Of a stretch of 64,000 nt of DNA, positions 17,603-27,300 are shown one piece after another. The stretch comes from Flavobacterium cellulosilyticum. Lineage in GTDB: Bacteria > Bacteroidota > Bacteroidia > Flavobacteriales > Flavobacteriaceae. How positions within the stretch are numbered: the stretch's first letter is position 1; every line of letters starts with the position of its first letter. The DNA is taken from NCBI RefSeq assembly GCF_004349355.1, contig NZ_SMFK01000002.1:434001-498000 (forward strand). The letters are read 5' to 3'. The notes under the pieces were generated by a model. The model did not search any database and was not told the DNA's origin. It was given only the letters and a program-made list of their open reading frames with translations. Made by a program: the position numbers and the translations under genes.

Positions 17603-18244
17603 ATGACAAAATTACAAGTCGCAATTGATTTACTTACTACAGAAGCAGCATTAGAACTAGCACATAAAGTAGCACCTTATGTAGATATTATAGAATTAGG
17701 TACACCGCTAATTAAATCGGAAGGCCTAAAAGTGGTTACGGCGATGAAAGCCGCTTTTCCTGACAAATTAATTTTTGCAGACATGAAAATTGCTGATACT
17801 GGTTTCCTAGAAGCAGAGATCGCATTTTTAGCTGGTGCAGATTTAGTAACAGTTATGGGTGCTGTAGATAATGCTACCATAAAAGGAGCAGTAGAAGCTG
17901 CTAAAAAACACGGTAAAAAGGTAGTAGTTGATACTATTGGAGTTAAAAACAGAGTAGAAAGAGCTCAAGAGGTAACTGCTTTTGGAGTTGCTTTTGTAGA
18001 GTTACATGCTGGTCTTGACGAACAAACATTAGCTGGATACTCCGTACAAACACTTATTAGCGAAGGAAAACTAGCAAAAGTTCCCTTTTCTGTTGCAGGT
18101 GGTGTAAACATCGATACAATTAAAGATGTTGTAGCTGCTGGTGCAGATGTAGCTGTTGCAGGTGGTGCTATATATGGCGCTGAAGATCCCGCTGCTGCTG
18201 CAAAAGCATTAAAAGAAGCTATAAACAGTGTTACTGTAGCGTAA
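17603..18244 (+). CDS. hxlA: 3-hexulose-6-phosphate synthase (HPS)
   Basis: 213 residues from the ATG at 17603 (MTKLQVAIDLLTTEAAL). A longer frame beginning at 17495 overlaps hxlB and adds an unrelated hydrophobic leader, so it is rejected. The protein is a beta/alpha barrel of the OMP-decarboxylase suprafamily with the active-site motif ADMKIADTG (DxKxxD) and ELGTPLIKSEG. It condenses formaldehyde with ribulose 5-phosphate. A strong terminator follows its stop by 13 bases. Confidence 0.95.
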   Translation: MTKLQVAIDLLTTEAALELAHKVAPYVDIIELGTPLIKSEGLKVVTAMKAAFPDKLIFADMKIADTGFLEAEIAFLAGADLVTVMGAVDNATIKGAVEAAKKHGKKVVVDTIGVKNRVERAQEVTAFGVAFVELHAGLDEQTLAGYSVQTLISEGKLAKVPFSVAGGVNIDTIKDVVAAGADVAVAGGAIYGAEDPAAAAKALKEAINSVTVA

Positions 18245-18256
18245 TTATTGGGTTAA

Positions 18257-18293
18257 GGCTGGAATTTATAAATAAATTCCAGCCTTTTTTTTT
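18257..18293 (+). terminator. Strong intrinsic terminator after hxlA
   Basis: GGCTGGAATTTAT (18257-18269) pairs perfectly with ATAAATTCCAGCC (18272-18284), followed by nine T. It separates hxlBA from gnd-zwf-pgl although all five genes are co-oriented. Confidence 0.9.
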
Positions 18294-18319
18294 GTATAAT
18301 AAATTTAGATAAATTAATT

Positions 18320-19726
18320 ATGAAAACATTCGATTTTGGTATAGTGGGCTTAGGGGTAATGGGTCGGAATCTGCTCTTAAATATGGCGGACCAGAAACAT
18401 GCTGTGGCAGGCTTGGATTTGGATGCGGAAAAAGTTTTATCCCTGACACAGGAAGCTAATGCGCAACACCAAATTAAGGCCACAACAGAAGTAAAAGAGT
18501 TTCTAGAACTTCTCAAACAACCAAGAGCTATTATGGTATTAGTACCTGCAGGAAAGCCTGTAGATACTGTCATTCAAAGCCTACTTCCTTACTTAGATAA
18601 AGGAGACATTCTTATCGACGGAGGCAATACCTATTTTACGGATACCGACCGTAGGTTTACAGAATTATCAGCCAAAGGGATTCACTTTTTTGGAATGGGT
18701 ATATCTGGTGGTGAAAAAGGAGCCCGATTTGGTCCGAGCCTTATGCCCGGCGGTAATAAAGAAGCCTACGAAAGACTTCGTCCTATTTTTGAATCCATAG
18801 CAGCCAAAGTAGATGGGGAACCTTGTGTAGAATATTTAGGCAACGGATCTGCAGGTAATTACGTAAAAATGGCTCATAACGGAATCGAATACGGTATTAT
18901 GCAGCTTATTTCAGAGGTATACGATCTTATGAAACGAGGGTACGAACTAGATGACACTACCATTCAAAAAGTATTTCAAGACTGGAATAACACCGAACTT
19001 CAATCCTATTTGATTGAAATTACAGGACATATTTTAAAGAAAACAGATACCGACGGCCAAAAGCTTATAAATGTAATATCGGATTGGGCAAAATCTAAAG
19101 GAACCGGAAAATGGACTTCCCAAAATGGGATGGATCTGGAAGTACCGCTTCCCACTATAGATGCTGCGGTAACCATGCGTAATATGTCTAAAAACAAACC
19201 CGAAAGAATTCTAGCTTCAGCGAAATTGGTTTGGAATGCGGAACAAGGTAACACTGACCTGCCTTCGGCTATAGAAGCACTTAAAGGAGCGTTACATTTT
19301 TCTATATTAATAACCTATGCCCAAGGATTAGCATTATTAACCAAAGCTTCACAAGAGTATAATTATGACTTGAACCTTGAGACAATATCCAAGATTTGGC
19401 GCGGTGGATGTATTATTCGTTCGGTAGCACTTGAAGATTTCCGAAAGGCTTATGCCAAGAATGGTGAACTAAAAAACATACTGCTCGATGATACTATTGC
19501 AAAGGCAATAAACGATAATCAATCCAGTATTAGGTCTACGGTACAATTTGCAGTTCAAAAAGGGATCCCAATTGCAGGCTTAATGAATTCCTTAGCCTAT
19601 TTTGATGCTTACCGATCCGAAAAACTTCCTACCAACCTTATACAGGCGCAGCGTGATTACTTCGGGGCACATACCTATGAGCGCATTGACACTAACGGTA
19701 CATTTCACACAGAGTGGAATGACTAA
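18320..19726 (+). CDS. gnd: 6-phosphogluconate dehydrogenase, decarboxylating
   Basis: 468 residues, the standard length of the long Gnd form. The N-terminal Rossmann fold has GLGVMGRNLLLNMADQ. The substrate-binding and catalytic regions include GISGGEKGARFGPSLMPGG and KMAHNGIEYGIMQLISE, with the catalytic lysine and glutamate. It oxidises 6-phosphogluconate to ribulose 5-phosphate, CO2 and NAD(P)H. That regenerates the formaldehyde acceptor used by HxlA. zwf starts 17 bases after its stop, indicating a gnd-zwf-pgl operon. Confidence 0.97.
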   Translation: MKTFDFGIVGLGVMGRNLLLNMADQKHAVAGLDLDAEKVLSLTQEANAQHQIKATTEVKEFLELLKQPRAIMVLVPAGKPVDTVIQSLLPYLDKGDILIDGGNTYFTDTDRRFTELSAKGIHFFGMGISGGEKGARFGPSLMPGGNKEAYERLRPIFESIAAKVDGEPCVEYLGNGSAGNYVKMAHNGIEYGIMQLISEVYDLMKRGYELDDTTIQKVFQDWNNTELQSYLIEITGHILKKTDTDGQKLINVISDWAKSKGTGKWTSQNGMDLEVPLPTIDAAVTMRNMSKNKPERILASAKLVWNAEQGNTDLPSAIEALKGALHFSILITYAQGLALLTKASQEYNYDLNLETISKIWRGGCIIRSVALEDFRKAYAKNGELKNILLDDTIAKAINDNQSSIRSTVQFAVQKGIPIAGLMNSLAYFDAYRSEKLPTNLIQAQRDYFGAHTYERIDTNGTFHTEWND

Positions 19727-19743
19727 ATTTTAAATGGAACAAA

Positions 19744-21288
19744 ATGAATAATCTTGATACTATAAAGCCAACCATCATTCTTGTTTTTGGTGCAACAGGT
19801 GACTTAGCAAAAAGAAAGCTTTTCCCTGCCTTTTATAATCTTTATCTTGATGGTCGAATGCCCGAAAAGTTTGAGATCATTGCGCTAGGAAGGGCAAAAA
19901 GCAGCGATGAGACCTATAGAAGCAATGTTAGCAATAACTTGACAGCGTTTTCCAGAAATAAAATAACCTCTGATAAGGCCTATCAGGAATTTGCTTCTCA
20001 TATCACTTATTTGCAAAATGACATCGAACAAGAAGAATCATTTAAGATACTGAAACTAAAGCTGGACGCCATAGATTTGTCTTTTGGGGAACGTGCCAAT
20101 AGACTTTTTTATCTGTCTATAGCGCCGTCATTCATTGCAACGATCTCTAATAATATTAAAAAACTAGATCTTGCCGCAAATCCGGATCAGGATCGTATCA
20201 TAATTGAAAAACCCTTTGGTTACAATAAAAGTTCTGCAGAGTTGCTAAATAAGCTATTGTCAGAAACCTTTAAAGAGAAACAGATTTACCGAATAGACCA
20301 TTATCTGGGCAAAGAAACGGTACAGAATATCCTAGCTTTCCGCTTTGGAAATTCAATGTTTGAGCCGCTCTGGAACCGAAATTTTATTGATTCTGTACAG
20401 ATTACTGTTGCAGAAGAAGTGGGTGTTGAAGACCGTGGCGGTTTTTATGAAGATGCCGGAGCACTCAGGGATATGATACAAAACCACCTGATGCAAATAT
20501 TAACCATGGTAGCGATGGAAGCCCCCAACTCCTTACAAGCAGATGAGATAAGAAACCGTAAAGCCGACGTTTTAAAAGCGATACGCCGCATAACTCCAGA
20601 AGAAGTAAAACATTACACGGTAAGAGGTCAGTATGATAAGGGTTCGATAAAAGACAAACCAGTATTAGCATACCTACAAGAAAAAGGAGTTGCATCCAAT
20701 TCTAATACAGAAACATTTGTAGCGATGAAATTTTACCTTGATAACTGGCGCTGGCAAGGAGTTCCCTTTTATGTTCGAACGGGTAAAAGAATGAAAGAAA
20801 AACAATCCTCTATTGTTATACAGTTCAAGCCGGTACCCCATTCTACTTTTTCTTTTGGAAAAGAAGGGATGATGCCAAACCGCTTAATTATAAACATTCA
20901 GCCTGCAATGGATATTCGATTACAGTTTATGACAAAAAAACCTGGCCTATCTCTTTCACTAAAACCTGCAGAGATGGTGTTTGATTATTTTTCATGCTCT
21001 ACTCAATCACCAGAAGCTTATGAAACATTATTATTAGATGCTTTGCAGGGAGATCCTACTTTATTCATGCGTTCGGATCAAGTTGAAGAAGCTTGGGATG
21101 TGGTAACAACCATTCAGGAAGCTTGGGAAAATGATAAATTTTCAAGTTTATATAAATATGAAGCCGGCGGCTGGGGTCCTGAGGCTGCAAATGAATTGCT
21201 GGCCCGTCAGGGGCATGCTTGGGCATCAAACACACTCAATAACGTAGAACAAGAAGAAAAAGAAGTGAAAAATGGTAAGTATTTTTAA
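19744..21288 (+). CDS. zwf: Glucose-6-phosphate 1-dehydrogenase
   Basis: 514 residues. The N-terminal coenzyme site is FGATGDLAKRKLFPA and the catalytic motif is RIDHYLGKETVQN near residue 184; C-terminal sections FYVRTGKRM and WGPEAANELL are conserved. It oxidises glucose 6-phosphate to 6-phosphogluconolactone with NAD(P)+. Its 3' end overlaps the pgl start by 17 bases, so the two are translationally coupled. In this cluster it serves the oxidative arm of a dissimilatory RuMP cycle as well as ordinary pentose phosphate metabolism. Confidence 0.97.
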   Translation: MNNLDTIKPTIILVFGATGDLAKRKLFPAFYNLYLDGRMPEKFEIIALGRAKSSDETYRSNVSNNLTAFSRNKITSDKAYQEFASHITYLQNDIEQEESFKILKLKLDAIDLSFGERANRLFYLSIAPSFIATISNNIKKLDLAANPDQDRIIIEKPFGYNKSSAELLNKLLSETFKEKQIYRIDHYLGKETVQNILAFRFGNSMFEPLWNRNFIDSVQITVAEEVGVEDRGGFYEDAGALRDMIQNHLMQILTMVAMEAPNSLQADEIRNRKADVLKAIRRITPEEVKHYTVRGQYDKGSIKDKPVLAYLQEKGVASNSNTETFVAMKFYLDNWRWQGVPFYVRTGKRMKEKQSSIVIQFKPVPHSTFSFGKEGMMPNRLIINIQPAMDIRLQFMTKKPGLSLSLKPAEMVFDYFSCSTQSPEAYETLLLDALQGDPTLFMRSDQVEEAWDVVTTIQEAWENDKFSSLYKYEAGGWGPEAANELLARQGHAWASNTLNNVEQEEKEVKNGKYF

Positions 21289-21988
21289 TAATAAAGAAGA
21301 AATAGCATCCCACGCAGCCAATATCTTTATAGCTGCTGCACAAAACGCAATACAGAAACGGGGACAATTTTTAGTGGTGCTTACCGGCGGTTCTTCTCCA
21401 GAATCCTTGTACAAGCTTTTGGCAACCCCCCAATACAAAACCAAAATAAATTGGGATAATGTATTTGTTTTTTGGGGTGACGAGCGCTGGGTGGCGCTTG
21501 AAGATTCACGCAGTAACGCTAAAATGTCATACGATTACCTTTTAAGTCATGTTGGTATACCAAAAAGCAACATATTCCCAATGTATAAGGAAGGTTTTTT
21601 ACCAGAGGAATATGCTTTGGAATATGAAAAATCGATTAAAAGTCTTACAGGAGAAAGTGGAGAATTTGACCTTATTTTATTAGGAATGGGCGATGATGGC
21701 CATACCGCTTCCCTTTTTCCCGGTGAAGCCGTATTGCAAGAAAATGATAAATGGGTATCGGCCTATTATCTAGAGTCGCAAAGTATGTATCGAATAACCC
21801 TAACGGCGCCTATTATCAATAAAGCAAAGGAAATTGTGGTTGTAACTTTTGGAGAAAACAAAGCGCATGCATTAAACGAAGTTTTATATGGAGATTATAA
21901 TCCCGAAAAATATCCGATGCAATTAATTAAACCTATAGATGGAAAATTGTTGTTCTTGACCGATCAGGCCGCTACAAGTAGTCAATGA
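21272..21988 (+). CDS. pgl: 6-phosphogluconolactonase (DevB/Pgl type)
   Basis: 238 residues of the NagB-like/DevB fold. Conserved blocks are LTGGSSPESLYKLL, FWGDERWVALEDSRSN and LGMGDDGHTASLFPG; the last two line the active site. It hydrolyses 6-phosphogluconolactone to 6-phosphogluconate, linking Zwf to Gnd. Overlap with zwf by 17 bases supports the ATG at 21272. It is the last gene of the cassette; no strong terminator directly follows. Confidence 0.95.
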   Translation: MVSIFNNKEEIASHAANIFIAAAQNAIQKRGQFLVVLTGGSSPESLYKLLATPQYKTKINWDNVFVFWGDERWVALEDSRSNAKMSYDYLLSHVGIPKSNIFPMYKEGFLPEEYALEYEKSIKSLTGESGEFDLILLGMGDDGHTASLFPGEAVLQENDKWVSAYYLESQSMYRITLTAPIINKAKEIVVVTFGENKAHALNEVLYGDYNPEKYPMQLIKPIDGKLLFLTDQAATSSQ

Positions 21989-22265
21989 TAATAAGTCGAA
22001 AAACGGTAGCATTCTCTATAATCAAGCAAAATAATATTCGGCTAAATATGAATATGCTAATTTTATCCGTGTAAAAAGTTAAGAACAAAATCTAAATTTT
22101 AACTTATAAAAAAGAACGCTTAGCGTATTGTCTCGAATAAATCGAGATACCAAAAACATCCATTTTTTAAGTTTAATGTAAGTTTGCTTATTTAAATCAT
22201 AGCCTAAATTTCTCTCTTTTTTACAAATCCATTCTAAAAATTTTTAAGTTTTTTACAATTGTTTT

Positions 22266-22421
22266 TTATTTCTTTTTAGGTTTAATAACAAAACCGTAAT
22301 TATATTCTTTATTTTTCAATTGGTACTGTTCGTCTGGAATAGCGCCCCAACTATTGTCTGCTCCAACACCTCTTTGGGCTAAATACCACTGAAGTCTGTG
22401 ATTTACAAGAATAAGAACTAA
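22266..22421 (-). pseudogene. C-terminal remnant of a family GH2 beta-galactosidase
   Basis: Reading the minus strand to a TAA at 22266 gives about 51 codons containing QWYLAQRGVGADNSWGAIP and ending NYGFVIKPKKK. RGVGADNSWGA matches the RQMGVGGDNSWGA signature in the C-terminal domain of LacZ-type enzymes. The rest of the enzyme, normally about 1000 residues, is absent, and upstream sequence is AT-rich with no coding continuity. It lies downstream of susD in the same orientation, so it may be what is left of a glycan-utilisation operon gene. Confidence 0.7.
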
Positions 22422-22518
22422 AATAAAAAACGTTTAGAATAATTGATTTGAAAAATAAGTCATAACTACTTCTTTTTAAAATTAGAACCACAAAATAAAA
22501 TTTTAAATATAAAAACAA

Positions 22519-22550
22519 AAAATCCGTCAAAAATTATTTTGACGGATTTT
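22519..22550 (-). terminator. Perfect 14-bp hairpin terminator of the susCD operon
   Basis: AAAATCCGTCAAAA (22519-22532), loop ATTA, then its exact complement to 22550. It lies 24 bases past the susD stop. A/T runs on both sides would let it work in both directions. Confidence 0.85.
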
Positions 22551-22573
22551 AAATTTTAACCTAGTACTACCTA

Positions 22574-24340
22574 TTATTGTATGTAACCGAAATTTTGTTT
22601 AAACTCTTTTGTTACATCTAATGTTTGTTGTGGTATAGGAAATATTCTTCTGAAAGCTTGTGAAACTGGTTTAGCTGTATAAGCCAAATCATATTTACCA
22701 AAACGAATCATTTGAGGTCTTCTATACATTTCCCAATACATTTCAAAACCTAATTCTTTATATAAGATTTCGTTATCTATAGTGGTCAGGGCTTTTCCTG
22801 GTGCATTGTTATACAAAGCCTCTCTTGTTCTATTAATTCTCAAGGCATTAACATCACTTAAAGCAGCTGCATTTTGTCCTTTACGGAAATAAGCTTCGGC
22901 TCTCATTGTGTAGATACCACCTAATCTAAATAATGGAATATCAACTTTACTCGCTCCATTTCCATTTTCTGGATCAAATTCCCATTTGAAACAACGAACC
23001 CCACGGTTTATTTGATTTTGTGCAAATACAGACTGTGTTGGATCATCAAAATTCAATTCAGGTGTAAAATTCATTTTTGTACCTGTACTTTTCTCCATAA
23101 ATAATTCAGATACTTTAATTCTGCCGTCAGAAGTCATTTCAAAACCACCTGCTGAAGTTAATTTTGGCCCATATTGTGGCCCAACAACCATACCTCTAGT
23201 AAAATGAAACCATAGTAAGTTATTACTATTAGGTACAATATCTGAAGCAGGAACACTTCCTACTTCAGTATTTGTAAACCATGTACCATCTCCATATTGA
23301 TAAGTTCTAGCAAAACGTGGATCATCGTGATTGTTATCCCAACTATGATAAAATTCTGGAGTAGTACAAGAACCATTCGTTCCTCTATTAGATGGGGAAG
23401 TTCTTTGATTACGTTCCATCGAGTTATAAACAAAATCATTATCTCCGTTTCTAATATTATCTATTTTTTGAACAATTACAAAAATTAACTCTGACCCTTT
23501 AGAGTTATTGATACCAAAATTGTCAAAATAATTTTTCTCTAAACTAAATTTTCCAGAATCTATTAACAATGAAGTATAGTAAATTACTCTGTCCATATCT
23601 GTGCCTGTTCCCGAAACTGCAGCTTCCTTAAAATTAAAATTTGAACCAGCATTGTAACGGTCTTTAAAAACAGATCTGTTCAAATACATTGCAGATAATA
23701 AACTGTAAGCTGCTTCCTTTGTAAATCTACCTGTATGAGTACTGTTCTTACCTAAAGAGGCTAAATCAGGTATTATTGCTTCAACATCTAAGATTAACTG
23801 ATCAATATCAGTTTCTGCTTTCAAAATTTTCAAGGGTGCATTCTCTGTATTTGGATCACGATAAGGAGCTTGCCCATACAAGTCTAAAGTAGTGTATGTG
23901 TAATACGCTAAAAGCCCTTTAGCTTCTGCTAAAAACAATGGTTTTTGAGTTGAAGTACTATTATTTATTATTTTGATGGCCGAGAGAGATCTTGTAATAC
24001 CATTAGTCAATAGATTCCAATTATCAGTAACAATCGCATTACTTGAAGTCCAAGTAAATTCATGCATGGCTCGCCATTTTCCGCCATCTCCCCAGTCACT
24101 ACCGCGAGTAGGTAATAAAGCTACATCAGTGGTGAATTCCTGCATTGCAAAAACATTCTTATTCACAAAAGTTCGGTCTCCTAAACGATCGTAAGCTGCT
24201 GCTAGAGCTCCATCAACACTGGATGCATCGCTTCCTAAAACCTCGTCAAGAATAACTTCATCCAGGTTAGTACAACTACCTAACAATAGTGCTGTGAATG
24301 CAATAAGTATACTTCTATTTACTATTTTATTTAATTTCAT
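22574..24340 (-). CDS. SusD/RagB-family nutrient-binding outer-membrane lipoprotein
   Basis: 588 residues. A lipoprotein signal peptide with lipobox LLLGSC (cysteine near 23) is followed by a SusD-like N-terminal TPR region and a RagB/SusD C-terminal domain (GGIYTMRAEAYFRKGQNAAALSDVNALR; FEMYWEMYRRPQMIRFGKY). SusD lids the SusC transporter and binds the glycan or other ligand at the cell surface. It starts 3 bases after the susC stop. The ligand cannot be read from sequence; neighbours point to a phosphorylated or galactose-containing substrate, but weakly. Confidence 0.95.
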   Translation of the reverse strand: MKLNKIVNRSILIAFTALLLGSCTNLDEVILDEVLGSDASSVDGALAAAYDRLGDRTFVNKNVFAMQEFTTDVALLPTRGSDWGDGGKWRAMHEFTWTSSNAIVTDNWNLLTNGITRSLSAIKIINNSTSTQKPLFLAEAKGLLAYYTYTTLDLYGQAPYRDPNTENAPLKILKAETDIDQLILDVEAIIPDLASLGKNSTHTGRFTKEAAYSLLSAMYLNRSVFKDRYNAGSNFNFKEAAVSGTGTDMDRVIYYTSLLIDSGKFSLEKNYFDNFGINNSKGSELIFVIVQKIDNIRNGDNDFVYNSMERNQRTSPSNRGTNGSCTTPEFYHSWDNNHDDPRFARTYQYGDGTWFTNTEVGSVPASDIVPNSNNLLWFHFTRGMVVGPQYGPKLTSAGGFEMTSDGRIKVSELFMEKSTGTKMNFTPELNFDDPTQSVFAQNQINRGVRCFKWEFDPENGNGASKVDIPLFRLGGIYTMRAEAYFRKGQNAAALSDVNALRINRTREALYNNAPGKALTTIDNEILYKELGFEMYWEMYRRPQMIRFGKYDLAYTAKPVSQAFRRIFPIPQQTLDVTKEFKQNFGYIQ

Positions 24341-24343
24341 GAC

Positions 24344-27300
24344 TTATAATTTTAAAGTTGCACCAAGAATAAATGTTCTAGATGTAGGATAACTAGAGTA
24401 ATCAATACCGATAGATTGATTTCCTCCACTTGATTTTGGACTGTTAATTAAAGGATCGAATCCACTATAGTTTGTTAATGTAAGTAAATTTGAACCCGTT
24501 ACATAAAGCGTCATACTTTGCATCCATTTTAAACGATCTGTTTTAAAGTTATACCCTAAACGTGCGGTATTTAGTCTAATAAAATCCGATTTCTCTAAAT
24601 ACAAAGTTGATAATTGTGGGGAGTTAGTGGAGTTTGCACCAGAATTGTAATAATTCGAAGACACGTTTCTATCTGAAGCTAAATTATTTATATTCAATGC
24701 ATTTAATCCTATATTATTTAATAGATATGCTCCTGATTGTCCTGTAATTGAAAAGGAAAAATCAAAATTCTTATAATGCATTTGGCTATTAAATCCGTAA
24801 GTAAACTTTGGAATTGCTCCTTCAATAATTATTCTATCACTGTTGTTAATCACACCATCGCTATTAGTATCTTTATATATGTCAGCTCCTTTGTCGTCAA
24901 ACCCTATATGATCTAACAAATAGAAAGAACCAGCAGCGTAACCACTCTTGTAGATATTAGCTAAAACTCCTGATTGTCCTGGTCCAGAAATTGTTCCTGA
25001 TAAAATTTCCGAAACTGGTAAATTTTTAATTTTGTTATCAAGACTAGCTCCATTAAAATCGACATCCCATGTAAAATTATCTGTTTTTACAAGCTGAGAC
25101 CCTAACATAAATTCTAGTCCTTTATTTACAATTTTTCCATCAATATTTACCCAAACGGTATTTGTAGGGCTTAATACTTGAGATGGAATATTTAGAATGG
25201 CATCAGTGGTCGTTTTATTAAAATAATCTAAGGTTCCATATAATTTTCCTTTCCATAAATTAAAATCAAGTCCAACATTATATTGTGTTACCACTTCCCA
25301 TTTCAAATTTGGATTTGGTGTTCTAGTCACCGAAATACCATTTACTAACGCTAAATCATCATAAAGATAATATCCATCAGCACCTGCAAGTGCATAACTT
25401 GCTTGCGTAATTTTGTTCTCAACCTCTTGATTTCCTGTTTGGCCCCAGCTTGTTCTTAATTTCAAATTATCAATAATAGAAGAATTTTTCAAGAAATTTT
25501 CTTCATTAATGTTCCAACCTAAAGCAAAAGAAGGGAAGTAACCGTATTTATTATTTTGTCCAAAACGTGTGGAGCCATCTGCTCTCATAGAGGCAGTTAA
25601 AAGATATTTTCTATCAAAAGTATAATTAACTCTGCCAAAATAAGATTGCAATTCATTTTGTTGTGCAAATCCAGTTACACCAGATTGAACTCCTGCATAA
25701 CCGGGATTGTTTTCTGGTCTAATTCCTTCTGATTTATTAGCAATTTTATCAATACTAAAAACCGATCCTGATCTTTCAAATTTTTGATAAGAGAAACCTC
25801 CAAGAACTTCTAGCCTATGCTTATTATTATTTAAACTATAGGTTAAATAATGCTCAACAAGTGAACTTTGAGATTCAAGGTTGTTTTGCACATATTTTCC
25901 TAGTGGATTCAAATCGGTTTTGTTTGGGTAAATGGTTGTATTTCTTTCTGCTATAGAACGGTCTACACCATAATTTAATTTATATTCTAGTCCATTAAAG
26001 ATTCTAAAAGAGGCTTCGATATTTCCTAGAACTCTCAAAGTACGAGTCTCATCTTCATAGATACTCAATAAATATGCTGGATTGTAATGCGCATTCATAT
26101 TAAAGTTAGTATAATCACCCTTTTCATCGAATACAGATCTCGTAGGGTTTGCCATCAAAGTATGTATAATCAATTGACCATTAGAACCACCATCATCACT
26201 TGTCGGAACACCATTATCTTTAGTTTCACTTGCTGTTAAGTTTACTTTTACTTTTAGCCTTTGATTGTCCAAAAATGATTCAGCTGCATTAATTCTAGCC
26301 GAAGTACGTGTAAAATTACTTTGGTTAATAATCCCTTCTTGATCCATTTGAGCTAAAGAAACATAATAATTTCCTGTAGTAGTTTGTTTAGCAAATGACA
26401 TTGAATTATTTTTAGTAATTGCTGTTCTAAAGATTACATCTTGCCAATCCGTATTTCCTCCATGATCAAAAGCGGGTTCGGCAATTGCATTTCTATATTG
26501 ATCAGCTGAAAGAACATCTAATTTCTTAGCCACAGATGAGAAACCTAAATAGGAATCAACTGTAAAAGTAGCTTCTCCTTTAGCACCTTTTTTGGTTGTG
26601 ATGATGACAACACCGTTAGAACCTCTTGCTCCATAAATTGCTGAAGCTGATGCATCTTTTAAAACAGTGATTGACTCAATATCACTGGTGTTCAAAAAGT
26701 TCAAAGGATTTTTAGCTGCAGATGAACCAAAACCAACATTCGTTCCTGACGGACTAACATCATCATTAGACAATGGAAAACCATCGACAACAAATAACGG
26801 TGTGCTACCACTTCGAATAGAACCTACTCCACGAATAGAAACATTAACTCCTGCTCCTGGCTCACCACTTGTGCTTACGACACGTACTCCTGCTACTTTT
26901 CCTTGTAATAAATTATCAGCAGAAATATTTACTCCTTGTTTAAAATTCTCTGCTTTCAATTGTGTTACAGAACCAGTTACATCTACTTTAGATTGTTTTC
27001 CGTAACCTACAATCATTACTTCATTAAGTTCTGAGGAATCTGGTTCTAGCTTGATATTCAAAGAGTACCCCTTTACAACAACTAATTTCTTTTTATAACC
27101 TATATAGGAAACTTCTATTGTTTTTCCTTGACCTACATTCAATTGAAAATCGCCGTCCATATTAGAAACAGTAGCATTCTTTGTCCCTATTTCAGCAATA
27201 GTTGCTCCTGGAAGTGGTTGCCCTAATTCATCTACTACAGTTCCTTTTACCTCTTGTTGCGCTACAACTGACTTTTTTACAACTAGTTCTTTCTTTATCA

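Noticed and set aside
18253..18573. Minus-strand frame opposite gnd
   Set aside because: Covers the hxlA terminator and the gnd start in antisense; no domain.
22125..22150. TCTCGAATAAATCGAGA hairpin after pgl
   Set aside because: Six-base stem without a T-run; more likely a scrap of a repeat than a terminator.
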